Shown here: one piece after another, positions 10,918 through 22,161 of the stretch
How positions within the stretch are numbered: the stretch's first letter is position 1
Layout: each line of letters begins with the position of its first letter
DNA from: Eurosta solidaginis
Taxonomy: Eukaryota; Arthropoda; Insecta; Diptera; Tephritidae
Reading direction: 5' to 3'
NCBI RefSeq assembly: GCF_040869045.1
Contig: NC_090319.1
Span: 389,313,601-389,377,600 of the forward strand
Length of the DNA: 64,000 nucleotides
Position numbers and translations under genes: made by a program
Notes under the pieces: model-generated
Seen by the model: only the letters and a program-made list of their open reading frames with translations
Told to the model about the DNA's origin: nothing
The model's database searches: none

Positions 10918-13779
10918 TATACCCAGTTGAGCAGAGCTCACATAGTATATTAAGTTTGATTGGATAACGGTTGGTTGTACAGGTATAAAGGAATCGAGAT
11001 AGATATAGACTTCCATATATCAAAATCATCAGTATCGAAAAAATTGAGCCATGTCCGTCCGTCCGTCCGTCTGTCCGTTAACACGATAACTTGAGTTAAT
11101 TTTGAGGTATCGTGATGAAATTTGGTATGTAGGTTCCTGGGCACTCATCTCAGATCGCTATTTAAAATGAACGATATCGGACAATAACCACGCCCACTTT
11201 TTCGATATCGAAAATTTCGAAAAATCGAAAAAGTGCGATAATTCCTTACCAAATACGGATAAAGCGATGAAACTTGGTAGGTGAGTTGAACTTATGACGC
11301 AGAATAGAAAACTAGTAAAATTTTGGACAATGGGCGTGGCGCCGCCCACTTTTAAAAGAAGGTAATTTAGAAATTTTGCAAGCTGTAATTTGGCAGTCGT
11401 TGAAGATATCATGATGAAATTTGGCAGGAACGTTACACTTATTACTATATGCCTGTTTAATAAAAATTAGCAAAATCGGAGAACGACCACGCCCACTTTT
11501 TAAAAAATTTTTTTTTTAAATTCAAATTTTAAAAGAAAAGTTAATATCTTTACAGTATATAAGTAAATTATTTCAACATTCAACTCCAGTAATGATATGG
11601 TGCAACAAAATACAAAAATAAAAGAAAATTTCAAAATGGGCGTGGCTCCGCCCTTTTTCATTTAATTTGTCTAGGATACTTTTAATGCCATAAGTCGAAT
11701 TTAGCAATCCTTGTGAAATTTTGTAGAGGCTTAGATTCTAGGACGATAACTGTTTTCTGTGAAAAAGGGCGAAATCGGTTGAAGCCACGCCCAGTTTTTA
11801 TACACAGTCGACCGTCTGTCCTTCCGCTCGGCCGATAACACGATAACTTGAGCAAAAATCGATATATCTTTACTAAACTCAGTTGACGTACTTATCTGAA
11901 CTCACTTTGTATTGGTGTAAAAAATGGCCGAAATCCGACTATGACCACGTCCACTTTTTCGATATCGAAAATTACGAAAAATGAAAAAAAAATGCCATAA
12001 TTCTATACCAAATACGAAAAAAGGAACGAAACATGGTAATAGTATTGGTCTATTGACGCAAAATATAACTTTAGAAAAAAACTTAGTAAAATGGGTGTGA
12101 CACCTACCATATTAAGTAGAAGAAAATGAAAAAGTTTTGCAGGGCGAAATCAAAAGCCCTTGGAATCTTGGAAGGAATACTGTTCGTGGTATTACATATA
12201 TAAATAAATTAGCGGTACCCGACAGATGATGTTCTGGATCACCCTGGTCCACATTTTGGTCGATATCTCGAAAACGCCTTCACATATACAACTAAGGGCC
12301 ACTCCCTTTTAAAACCCTCATTAATACCTTTAATTAGATACCCATATCGTACAAACAAATTTTAGAGTCGCCCCTGGTCCACCTTTCTGGCGATATTTCG
12401 AAAAGGCGTCCACCTTAAGAACTAAGGCCCACGTCCTTTTAAAATACTCATTAACACCTTTCATTTGATACTCATATCGTACAAACAAATTCTAGAGTCA
12501 CCCCTGGTCTACGTTTATGGCGATATCTCGAAAAGGCATCAACCTATAGAACTAAGGCCCACACCCTTTTAAAATACTCATTAACACCTTTCATTTGATA
12601 CCCATATAGTACAAACAAATTCTATAGTCACCTCTGGTCCACGTTTATGGCGATATCTCGAAAAGGTGTTCACCTATAGAACTAAGGGCCACTCCCTTTT
12701 AAAATACTCATTAACACCTTTCATTTGATACTCATATCGTACAAACAAATTCTAGAGTCACCCCTGGTCCACGTTTATGGCGATATCTCGAAAAGGCATC
12801 AACCTATAGAACTAAGGCACACACCCTTTTAAAATACTCATTAACACCTTTCATTTGATACTCATATCGTACAAACAAATTCTAGAGTCACCCCTGGTCC
12901 ACGTTTATGGCGATATCTCGAAAAGGCATCAACCTATAGAACTAAGGCCCACACCCTTTTAAAATACTCATTAACACCTTTCATTTGATACTCATATCGT
13001 ACAAACAAATTCTAGAGTCACCCCTGGTCCACGTTTATGGCGATATCTCGAAAAGGTGTTCACCTATAGAACTAAGGGCCACTCCCTTTTAAAATACTCA
13101 TTAACACCTTTCATTTGATACTCATATCGTACAAACAAATTCTAGAGTCACCCCTGGTCCACGTTTATGGCGATATCTCGAAAAGGCATCAACCTATAGA
13201 ACTAAGGCCCACACCCTTTTAAAATACTCATTAACACCTTTCATTTGATACCCATATAGTACAAACAAATTCTATAGTCACCTCTGGTCCACGTTTATGG
13301 CGATATCTCGAAAAGGTGTTCACCTATAGAACTAAGGGCCACTCCCTTTTAAAATACTCATTAACACCTTTCATTTGATACCCATATCGTACTAACACAT
13401 TCTAGAGTCACCCCTGGTCCACGTTTATGGCGATATCTCGAAAAGGCGTCCAACTATAGAACTTAGGCCCACTCCTTTTTAAAATACTCATTAACACCTT
13501 TCATTTGATACCCATATCGTACAAACAAATTCTAGAGTCACCCCTGGTCCACCTTTATGGCGATATCCCTAAATGGCGTCCATCTATAGAACTATGGTCC
13601 ACTTCCTCTTAAAATACTCTCTAATACCTTCCGTTTGATACCCATGTCATAAAAACACCTTCCAGAGTTACCCCAGGTTCTTTTTACAACATGGTGATTT
13701 TCCCTTACTTTGTCTCCACAGCTCGCAACTGAGTATGTAATGTTCGGTTACACCCGAACTTAGCCTTCCTTACTTGTTT
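10918..13779 (+). mobile_element. HINE/DINE-1-like element, family A copy 2, expanded array
   Basis: Complete copy from TATACCCAGTTGAGCAGAGC to CCTTACTTGTTT. The 3' stem-loop GTTCGGTTACACCCGAAC is intact (about 13742-13759), and its upstream inverted-repeat partner is present in degenerate form (CTCGCAACTGAGTAT). The body is collinear with copy 1. The difference is size: the internal 130-bp minisatellite has about eleven units rather than three, adding over 1 kb. It is inserted inside family C at a T/A-rich site (ctattttta^tttta). No transposition protein is encoded. Confidence 0.65.
12231..13670 (+). repeat. 130-bp minisatellite inside HINE copy 2
   Basis: Units start with a 'tctagagtcacccctggtcc'-type phrase at 12361, 12491, 12621, 12751, 12881, 13011, 13141, 13271, 13401 and 13531, exactly 130 bp apart, with degenerate edge units at about 12231 and 13661. 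Inner units fall into two types by 'aaggcatcaacc' or 'aaggtgttcacc'. The pair at 12491-12750 and the pair at 13141-13400 share the same rare variants (cccatatagt, tctatagtcacctctgg), so blocks of two or more units were duplicated recently. The edge units are more diverged, as expected for growth by unequal exchange. Confidence 0.9.
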
Positions 13780-13954
13780 ATTTTATATTTATCTTAAAAA
13801 TCGTTTAGGTATATAGATCTGTTCATTATATATTTCTAATCTTATACATCCGATTATTGGAGATTACGAACGGCATAAGATTATTGTTCAGCCCCATTCA
13901 TGGAAGGTATGAAGTCTTCGGCACAGCCGAAGACAGTCCCGTCCTTACTTGTTT

Positions 13955-14487
13955 AGCTTGTGATAATTAAATATGAAGTCCTGTGACGGTTTAAAAATTA
14001 TGGACAATTTTAATAGCGAATAGATAAATAGCTCCTACGCGAATATTTGTTTTATTGGTTTCATGTTAAGTTTATAGAAATTTTTATACTTGTCTATGGC
14101 AGCCAAAACTCGCTAAAGGCCTTGGACTTACTTAGCTGATTAGTGAGCGCTGTTAATTTCTAACAGATGAATCGGTAGGTATCCCAATGGCCTCTTTTAA
14201 TTATCTTCAACACACGAACACTAGAAGCAGACAATATATGTCCTGGTCAGCGTTTATATCAAAGGTTGGTTTGGGCTTCCTATGATAAAAGTTACACTAA
14301 CACTTCTGTGACCCTGAATTCAGGGCTATTATCCCTGGAAGGTTTCTGATTGTTTGCTGTTTGACAGGTTCTCACGCTGGGTTGAGGTGAAAAAATTATC
14401 TTCTGTGCCACTGCCAGGCTTTGAGTAGAAGTGGTGCGCTGTTCTTGGTCAGCCGATTTTTATTGACCCTGCGGAGTTATAAATAAA
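13955..14487. other. Non-coding, no feature recognised
   Basis: Spacer with no recognisable gene or repeat. Confidence 0.45.
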
Positions 14488-14846
14488 TAAAAAATAAATG
14501 TAAGGCGCGATTACCTCCGAAGATATTTAAGGACGATCTACTCTTTCAATTTCGATCGGGCTCCCAATAACTTTCCCTACCAATTGGTGGGATGGGACCT
14601 ACATGTTTTATGCCGACTCCGAACGGCATCTTCAAGACAGATGAGTTTTCACTGAGAAGTTTTTCTTGGCAGAAATACACTCGGAGTGCTTGCAAAATCA
14701 CGGCCGAGGGGCGACTCCGCTTAGAAAAACTTTCTTCTAATTGAAAAAACTTGTTTATAAAATTTTGATTTTGCTTTGCTTAGGTCCTGAATCAAGGATC
14801 TTCGGTGTGGTAGACGAAGCACGCTACCACCACACCACTTGCGGAG
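14488..14846 (-). repeat. tRNA-derived SINE, near full-length
   Basis: Minus-strand copy of the same family as 5945-6297. The head is at about 14846 (CCGCAAGTGGTGTGGTGG..., then GAAGATCCTTGATTCAGGACC as a degraded B box), followed by the AACAAGTTTTTTCAATTAG block, GTCGCCCCTCGGCCG, GCCGTTCGGAGTCGGCATAA and the tail ATTTATTTTTTATTTATT. Confidence 0.7.
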
Positions 14847-14931
14847 GTATACTAAGTGTTACGCCACCAATGAGTCTATTGTGATGCTCTTAGCTGAAAT
14901 GAACCAAGACGTTACCAGGAGGTATACTAGC

Positions 14932-14965
14932 TCCGCAAATGGTGTGGCGTAGCGTGCTTCGCCTC
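14932..14965 (+). repeat. Inverted duplicate of a SINE head
   Basis: 'CTCCGCAAATGGTGTGGCGT' followed by AGCGTGCTTCGCC is an inverted copy of the head of the SINE that ends at 14846. With about 85 bases between them the two form a potential hairpin. Only the first 30-35 bases are duplicated. Confidence 0.55.
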
Positions 14966-16148
14966 GAAAAAAGGCTGCTAATATAATTTAAAGACTGCAT
15001 GAACTAATGCTCTCGGCGTTGGCTGATAACGTTTTTATATACAGTTACATTGCGCCTTCGCTTGAAAGTTAAAATTTTGAATTTGACGTGAAATTGAATA
15101 AGATACGCAGTTAATGAAATGTGGCGCTAAATGAAAATATTTGTATATTTTTTAAGGCACTAAAATTCAAGTTTATCCTACCGGTGTATAAACACATACA
15201 GCATACATTCGTATGAGATCATTAGCATTGAGAGGAAACTACTTAAAGTATTTCTTTCCTCTCTAATCCGAATTAAGGCAAAGGATATAAGAAACGAATA
15301 AATAATACACTAAGCGGATTTAATGAAACGCAATTGAGGCAAACTTAACTAAACGAAACGGAACGATAACCGAAACTCAATTTTTCTGGCAGACCAAACG
15401 ACCAAAGACAGAATCTCAACATTAAATACATTAAGAAGTGAAGAGGAAGGAAGCAAAATAAGAAAATTGCGCCAGAGTGAATGCAATGTGATAGCAAATA
15501 CTATTTTCGCTGGCATTTTCTGTCAGTAATGTCGATGAAATATTTAATCGAGGTTTAATGCAGCAGCTACTTAATGCAAAAACGGAATGGGCAAGAGTAG
15601 AAAATAAATGTGAAGGATAAGCGCCGACAGTTTCGGTAGACGATTGATATTTGACTGAAGTTTCGAAAGAGAAGTAGGGTGGGGAGAACATAGATAGGAG
15701 ACTTTGCGCGGCAGTAGCGCCAATTACTTTAACAAACAACAACAAACATATACTAAATTTCATTCAATTACTGTTAGAAGAATTTCAAGCAAATTGTCAT
15801 CATTTTATTTGCTGTCCTACAAACAAATGTGAGACTTAATCAAACACATACAAATATAAATACAAATATTTTTGCTTCACTCATTTGACTAGAAGTTTGT
15901 TTTGGTATCAGTGCAATCGTGCATTTGGGATGCTTAATAAGGCCAATAAACGGATTGCAAAGTTGCGGATCGAAGAGAAAAAATGCAAGCATGCGGAGAA
16001 GAGAAAACTTAAGCGCTTATTGCTTGGCCTGCAGCGTAAGCTGTTTTTTGCTAAGTGCCGGTGTATTTGATTCAATTGAAATGGCGCTATTGGGCATTTG
16101 CTGGGCAGTTCGCGGAACCATTTACGATTGGTAATCTTAAGCAAGCAT
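14966..16148. other. Non-coding, small open frame of unknown status
   Basis: Mostly AT-rich unique-looking sequence. A plus-strand frame at 15885-16070 would give about 61 residues rich in Lys and Arg (for example KLRIEEKKCKHAEKRKLKRL). It has a coiled-coil-like, coding-like look but matches no family I know, and frames on both strands are open here. The minus-strand frame at 15431-15763 is also unrecognised. I do not call a gene. Confidence 0.4.
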
Positions 16149-16330
16149 TCCGAGTGTATTTCTGCCAGGGAAAACTATCAGTGAAAACTTAACTGCCTTG
16201 CAGACGCCGTTCGGAGTCGGCATAAAACAAGTAGGTCCTGCTTCGACAATTTTTAGAAAAATTGCAAGGATAGAAGCTCGGCCTAAAATCTCTTCGGAGG
16301 CTATAGCGCGTTACATTTATTTATTTATAA
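16149..16330 (+). repeat. tRNA-derived SINE, 3' part
   Basis: Contains the family body from CGAGTGTATTTCTGCC through CTTGCAGACGCCGTTCGGAG and TCGGCATAAAACAAGTAGG, ending in AGAAGCTCGGCC, CTTCGGAGG and ACATTTATTTATTTATA. The tRNA-like head is absent, consistent with 5' truncation typical of retroposition. Confidence 0.7.
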
Positions 16331-16992
16331 AGTTTTATGTAATAAAATAAGAGAAAATGTGATATTATTATTATTATTGCCCAAAGTAAGTAAACAAGCA
16401 GAAAAGCAGCACACCAAAGCTGGGGGTTTTCGTTAGCGGGTAAGGGTAAAGTTCGTATCACAGGCAAAAACAATGTTAGAGTTGACTGAAGTTTACATTA
16501 AACTCCAGTTCATAAAAGAATAAAGATCCAAATATGGTCGTCATTAAGCAAACGCAGTGCAGAGTTGTCTTGTAAGAGAATTTCTACACCCGGAGAAAAT
16601 TTCGTTGGATTAAAAACTTAAAATTTTCCAACAACAAGTAAAAAATTTTCAACGCAAAACTTATCAATTTATTTTGAAAATTGAAATTTTGAAATTTTGG
16701 ACAAAATAATATAAAAATGATACCGAAATCAATTAACCAACAGTTCCGGGGATATATGCTGCGACTAAAAAATCCAAAAATGTCCCGTTATGAGCTGGCG
16801 CTAGTCGCAAATAATAACGAAAGTAGTGTTTGAAGCTTAATCTGAGTATAAAGACGAAGTTTTTAACAACGAACATAATGATCTGGATAATAATAGCAAC
16901 ATAGTACCCAAAATGATCTCAAAATATTGAGCTCTGAAGCAACTATGAAATGGACACAAATGTTTCAAAATGCAATGTCAAATTTCTCGGAA
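16331..16992. other. Non-coding, no feature recognised
   Basis: AT-rich spacer with a short (ATT)n run near 16364-16378. No gene seen. Confidence 0.45.
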
Positions 16993-17203
16993 TAAAAAAA
17001 TAAATGCAAGGCGCGATATTCTTCGAAGAGATTTTAGGTCAAACTTCTTTTCCAATTTGCGTGGTGCTCATTTTAAATTTTTTTCAAAAATTGACGGGAC
17101 GGGACCGATATGTTTTACGCCGACTCTGAACTGTATCTGCAATGCAGATGAGTTTTTACTGAGAAACTTTTCATGGCAAAAATACACACAGAGCGTTTGC
17201 CGC
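16993..17203 (-). repeat. tRNA-derived SINE, 3' part
   Basis: Minus-strand 3' half of the same SINE (TTTGCCATGAAAAG, CTCATCTGCATTGCAGATAC, GTCGGCGTAAAACATATCGG, ending at the tail TTTATTTTTTTATTCC). It abuts a LINE fragment at about 17205, so the SINE head has been lost or replaced at that junction. Confidence 0.65.
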
Positions 17204-17211
17204 CAATCGGC

Positions 17212-17530
17212 TAGGCAGAGTTCAATTAAGTTCCAATCTGGAGGCATGCGCCCATTCGACCATATTTTGTATAGAAGTTGATGCATGCTCTTGACAAACT
17301 CCTCGCCTTATTGTTTGAACAAATCGGCGGGTATGCCGTCATTACCAGTGCTCCTCGTGATATTTTAGTACGGATATTTCCATCCTAACCACTTCATAGT
17401 TGGGTGCCGAAACGTGGCGACTAGGATATTGGGCTCGTCTTCTTCATCGTTAGCTAGCAATCTGGAGAAGTATTCCATACACAACTCAAGTACACTATGT
17501 GAATCAGCTAACAGGTCGGCATTACCATTT
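17212..17530 (-). pseudogene. LINE reverse transcriptase fragment
   Basis: Translated on the minus strand, with a few stops, it reads ...DSHSVLELCMEYFSRLLAND..., a degenerate stretch, then GNDGIPADLFKQ, a stop, GEEFVKSMHQLLYKIWSNG and RMPPDWNLIELC. This matches the start of the reverse transcriptase domain of a widespread insect LINE type, in which AGADGIPAEL, a Leu-His-Gln-Leu helix and MP-DWN-S-LCP are typical. The catalytic Asp motifs are not present. The fragment ends where the SINE 3' part begins. It is non-functional. I am sure of a LINE RT origin but not of the clade (RTE-like is a guess). Confidence 0.6.
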
Positions 17531-18299
17531 TATGCTAAAGTTTTTAGGCATTATTCCCGTCAGTCAGCATCTGAAGCTCCTCGCACTTACGCCGTTTTAC
17601 TTCAAGCGTTTTCCTTCTAAGTATATACAAATACCTAAATTTATTTCGATGATGAAAAGGATACATTTTTTGCAGGCCGCTATCTTCATTTAACCTATGT
17701 ATTTTAGTATTTTGGTGGCTCATTTTACTGCATAGGGATGTGTATGTATGAATATTTCATAAAAATTGTGGAAATGTTTACTTACAGAATTTTAAATTTT
17801 ACAACATCATTTTACATGTGCACTAAGTGTGTTTAAGTATCTGTTGTGGAAAATGGAACTTTTCATAATTAGTGGTATAATACTAAAAACTAAAAAAAAA
17901 AATAGCAAACCAAAAAAGCACAACAAAGGGCTTGTACGTCTACACATTTCTTCCAATTAGTGCAGCAACAACATTCATTGGATTTGCCCAAATGCTATTA
18001 TTATATTTTTAGCTCTTAAAGAAATTAGTTCTAATATTTTCTATAGGGCTAGAACCTTGAACTCTTTTCAAAGAAAATGGAAGGTAAGGTTAGGTTAGAG
18101 CGGCCATCAATGCGAGCACCAGTGTACTTAGGCCCATGGAGGTCCCGCTGTGATACCACGTGGTCTCTCCTTTACCTAAACCAATACTGCCTTCAGAAAA
18201 ACTTCTTTCATAATAAACTTACCTGTAGCGAGCAACATAATAAATCCCTTCCAGCGATCCCTTTACTGCAGTCTGGCTTCCAGAATAAATACTAGTTTT
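17531..18299. other. Non-coding, possible repeat debris
   Basis: A segment from about 18078 (aaggttaggttagagcggcc...) has the 'GGTTAGGTTAGA' start common at the edges of dispersed LINE-derived repeats in flies. No gene is recognisable. Confidence 0.4.
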
Positions 18300-18480
18300 G
18301 TAGTAGCCGTGAACATCGTTTCTCAGATAATCAACGGTCCCGTTAATTGCAGCGACCTTTGCTGAAATACGCTGCAATGATTGGGTAGGCTAAAGGATAG
18401 GTTCCATCCCAGTTGAGCTGCTTCCCACAGTTTTATTCAGTTCCGAGCCGTCAGTATATATATTGTTTAGGTCACAGACC
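18300..18480 (-). pseudogene. LINE RNase H fragment (possible)
   Basis: The minus strand around 18424-18478 translates to NIYTDGSELNKTVGSS. This looks like the first strand of a retrotransposon RNase H, with the first catalytic Asp in YTDGS. It continues for some 40 codons without a clear match. It is short, so the call is tentative. The RNase H fragment 700 bp further on is in the opposite orientation. Confidence 0.35.
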
Positions 18481-19179
18481 TAAATATATCTACCCCCCCT
18501 CGTGACATAATTCGCTGCCACCCACACATGTCTGCAGTCACTAGCACACGGGCATGTGTGAGTGGTACTACGTATGTGTATTTTACATTTACCGCTGTGC
18601 TCCCGCGGTATAGCAACTTTGTTGCCGGGAAACCCAACGAAGGTGCTGTATCGCGGGTTCACAGGCTTTGTTGCAAAGAGGTTCGTCCTCTTTCAATCCA
18701 GCAGCCAGCGAAGCTACACGGTGTCATCTCACGTTCACGTAAGTGCGAATTTTCAAAATATATTTAATATCTAAATTTCTCACAAAACTTGTTAAAATCA
18801 TTTCTTAACACTTGTTGTATTTCTATACGGTTAATAAAACAAACCATTTGTAATTCCTCTTTATTAACACGAAACCTTTTTGGTGTTTTTATTTTCTTCC
18901 CTTTTTTCTAGCCTTAACCAATCTTGAACAAATACGTGGGTGCGCGCCGTTGCCACCACGCATTTGTACATATATGAAGTCCAACGCCTAGGTTTGGCGG
19001 CTCCTTTAACCGACAATCTATATCCGAGATGAAAACATCGTACTTCATTTCGCAAAAGTCAGTCGGAACCAAACGAAGTCCAATCCAGAATCTTAAGGAT
19101 GGATGCATGGCCATACACTTTGTCTTTCCATGCGGATAGCTCCCGTTACCAGGTTAGCTTCCCCTCAAGATCTGACTGG
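18481..19179. other. Non-coding, no feature recognised
   Basis: GC-richer than its surroundings in part (18490-18740, 18930-19180). Frames on both strands are open here but none has a domain I recognise; possibly decayed retrotransposon sequence. Confidence 0.35.
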
Positions 19180-19975
19180 AGGGGCGACAGGGCGAGAAAC
19201 AAGGACGCAATTTTATGGTGTCTTCTTCGCACGTATTAAGGCAGCGCTGTCTGCACGTCTGCCCAATTTTGCTAGTACCTTCCAAGCGGAAGTTGTGGGC
19301 ATAGAGAGGGCGTGTAAGCTGCTATCGGAGGACTCGGGGGGGGGGGGGGGAATTTACTCAGATAGCTAAGCAGCGCTAATGGCCCTTCTGTCCCTACTTT
19401 GCAAACCATAACCTTCACATGGGTACCTGGTCATAGGAACATCGAGGGAAACTAGAAGGCAAGCGAACATGCAAGGGAAGGGGCGCTGCGGAGGCAGTCG
19501 AGATGCATCTTCCACTTACATCGATTAAAAGTAACATACATTGCAGATTCAAATAGTTAGCTGTCTCCAATTGGAACTCTTTGAACACCTAGCAAAACTA
19601 CGGGAGTAAGACAACAGAGGACCTACTAAATAGGCCAAGGAAAGAAACTTTTATGAACACCGCCGCAACAGCGGGACACTGGCGGCATGACCTGAATGCT
19701 ATGCTGAAAACTGGGTGCCCCTTTTACCAACATTTGCAGGAGCTGTGGTAACAAAGGCAGCACAGAAACACTCGCGCACTACTTGTGTGAATGCCCAGCT
19801 CTAGCACACACCAGGTTTCTAACTATGGGCAGTTATATACTGCCGTAACTTAAGGAAGTAGCTAAATGCTCTGCAAAAGATATAAGAAGGTTCACCGGCG
19901 CTCTAAATGGTTCAAACGGCGTACGGACTAGCCATACGATATCAACAGCAATTGGTTCGAGAAGAAATGTTGGTG
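19180..19975 (+). pseudogene. LINE RNase H and C-terminal zinc-knuckle fragment
   Basis: The plus strand reads LPNFASTFQAEVVGIERACK, then a run of about 15 G, then IYSDS-stop-AALMAL, which carries the second RNase H Asp. Next comes TFTWVPGHRNIEGN with the RNase H His. Near 19728-19800 it reads ICRSCGNKGSTETLAHYLCE and CPALAHTRF, the C-x2-C...H-x3-C knuckle that ends many insect LINE ORF2 proteins. Stops and frameshifts are frequent. The G-run sits where a few codons should be and shifts the frame. This is the 3' end of a LINE ORF2; clade not determined. Confidence 0.6.
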
Positions 19976-19989
19976 GCACAGCGACCAAC

Positions 19990-20400
19990 CAACCAAAATC
20001 TCCCGCAGTACCCCGCATAAAAGCCCGCGCATTGCTTGGCCGTAATATCTATTGACAAGATATTAAAAATTGTGTGGAGCGCTACCACAGGAGTGGTACG
20101 CAGAGCACCTCCCAGAGTCGTCCACCAGACCAAAGCCCAGTATAAAGGGATTGGCATTACCACAGCAGTGTAGATATCCAGGGAAATATTCGGTGATAGT
20201 CCCCACCTTTGCAAAATAGCTGCTTACTTTAGGGTATTTAGCAGAGTCCCTCAATAGGCAGTACCTGCTTTGACCGGCAGCTGCAACACGGGTAACAGAA
20301 CCTGTTCGGTTTTGGCTGCATTTACAGATATACCTTTACTCTCGAACCAGTTCTCCACCAGTGTTAGGTTGGTTTGCATTAGTAATGACACTTTGGTCGG
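19990..20400 (-). pseudogene. LINE reverse transcriptase C-terminal fragment, opposite orientation
   Basis: The minus strand reads TNLTLVENWFESKGISVNAA..., then QRWGLSPNISLDIYTAVVMP and IPLYWALVWWTTL. This is the thumb region that follows the YADD box in Jockey/R1-like LINEs (typical form: RWGLSP, YTAVVRPILLYGALVWW). The catalytic YADD itself is upstream and missing. It faces the neighbouring RNase H fragment on the other strand, so the two parts of one kind of LINE have been inverted relative to each other or come from two insertions. Confidence 0.6.
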
Positions 20401-20528
20401 ATAGCTATAAGAAAGGTAGAAGTTTAGTTTAAGTTTGGAGAAGAGATAAAACGGCGATCTTTCTCAAACTAATTAGGAGTCAACCATTTTTGTCCTCTGT
20501 GTAATTTTAACATTTACTGAAGTGTTTT

Positions 20529-22161
20529 TATACTCAGCTGAGCAGAGCTCACAGAGTATATTAACTTTGTTCGCATAACGGTAATCCGTAACGGTATAAA
20601 CTAATCGAGATAGATAAAATGATCTGGGCGAAGAAAGATATTTATTTAGCCATATCCGTCCGTCCGTCCGCCCGTAAACACGATAACTTGAGTAAATTTT
20701 GAGGTATCTTGATGAAATTTGGTATGTAGGTTGCTGGGCGCTCATCTCAGATCGTTATTTAAAATGAACGAAATTGGACTACAAACACGCCCACTTTTTC
20801 GGTATCGAAAATCCGAAAAAGAGCGATAATTCATTACCAAAAAAGGCGATGAAACTTGGTAGATGGGTTGAAGTTATGACGCAAAATAGAAAATTAGTAA
20901 AATTTTGGACAATGGGCGTGGCACCGCCCACTTTTAAAAGAAGGTAATTTAAAAGTTTTGCTACCTGTAATTTGGCAGTCGTTGAAGATATCATGATGAA
21001 ATTTGGCAGGAACGTTACTCCTATTACTATATGTATGCTAAATAAAAATTAGCAAAATCGGATGACGAACACGCCCAATTTAAAAAAAAAATATTTTTTA
21101 AAGTAAAATTTTGACAAAAAATTTAATATCTTTACAGTATATATGTAAATTATGTCAACATTCAACTCCAGTAATGATATGGTGCAACAAAATACAAAAA
21201 TGAAAGAAAATTTCAAAATGGGTTTGGCTCCGCCCTTTTTCATTTAATTCGTCTAGAATAGTTTTAAGGCCATAAGTCGAACAAAAATTTACCAATCCTT
21301 GTGAAATTTGTTAGGTGCATAGACTCTATGACGATAACTGTTTTCTGTGAAAATGGGCGAAATCGGTTGAAGCCACGCCCAGTTTTTATACACAGTCGAC
21401 CGTCTGTCCTTCCGCTCGGCCGTTAACGCGATAACTGAGTTCACGTACTTATCTGAACTCACTTTATCTTGGAATAAAAAATGGCCGAAATCCGACTATG
21501 ACCACGCCCACTTTTTCGATATCGAAAATTACCAAATATGAAAAAAATACAATAATTCTGTAGCAAATATTAAAAAAGAGATGAAACATGGTAATTGGAT
21601 TGGTTTATTGACGCAAAATATAACTTTATACAAAACTTTGTAAAATGGGTGTGACACCTACCATGTTAAGTAGAAGAAAATGAAAAAGTTCTGGAGGGCG
21701 AAATCAAAAGCCGTAGAATCTTGGCAGGAATACTGTTCGTGGTATGACATATATAAATAAATTAGCGGTACCCGACAGACGATGTTCTGGGTCACCCTGG
21801 TCCACATTTTGGTCAATATCTCGAAAACGCCTTCACATATACAACTACCACCACTCCCTTTTAAAACCCTCATTAATACCTTTAATTTGATACCCATATC
21901 GTACAAACGCATTCTAGAGTCACCCCTGGTCCACCCTTATGGCGATATCCCGAAATGGCGTCCACCTATAGAACTATGGCCCACTCCCTTTTAAAATACT
22001 CTCTAATAACTTCCATTTGATACACATGCCACACAAACACATTCCAGGTTTACCCTAGGTTCATTTTCCTACATTTTGATTTTCCCTTATTTTGTCTCCA
22101 AAGCTCTCATCTGAGTATGTAGTGTTCGGTTACACCCGAACTTAGCTTTCTTTACTTGTTT
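20529..22161 (+). mobile_element. HINE/DINE-1-like element, family A copy 3
   Basis: Collinear with copy 1, from TATACTCAGCTGAGCAGAGC to CTTTACTTGTTT. The 3' inverted-repeat partner (CTCATCTGAGTAT) and the stem-loop GTTCGGTTACACCCGAAC are both present. The minisatellite has only about three units (about 21783-22060). Small internal deletions distinguish it from copies 1 and 2. Confidence 0.65.

Larger units (their letters stand above)
10145..13954 (+). mobile_element. HINE-like element, family C, interrupted by family A copy 2
   Basis: The left part (10145-10917) starts with the hairpin TATACC...GGTATA, then 'gccatgtccgtctgtccg', and two repeats of 'ttgttgcctgaaaaaattgat' with 'gagatcggtcgtatatata'. 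The right part (13780-13954) ends with a perfect stem-loop CTTCGGCACAGCCGAAG followed by CCTTACTTGTTT, the same 3' end as family A. The 2.86 kb between is a complete family A element, so family C was present first and was split by it. Similar hairpin-led repeats with 'ccatgtccgtctgtccg' are, from memory, common in Drosophila genomes; that comparison was not checked. Confidence 0.55.

Noticed and set aside
12231..13670. CRISPR-like array
   Set aside because: 130-bp tandem units without unique spacers, in a eukaryotic sequence; it is a minisatellite inside a transposon.
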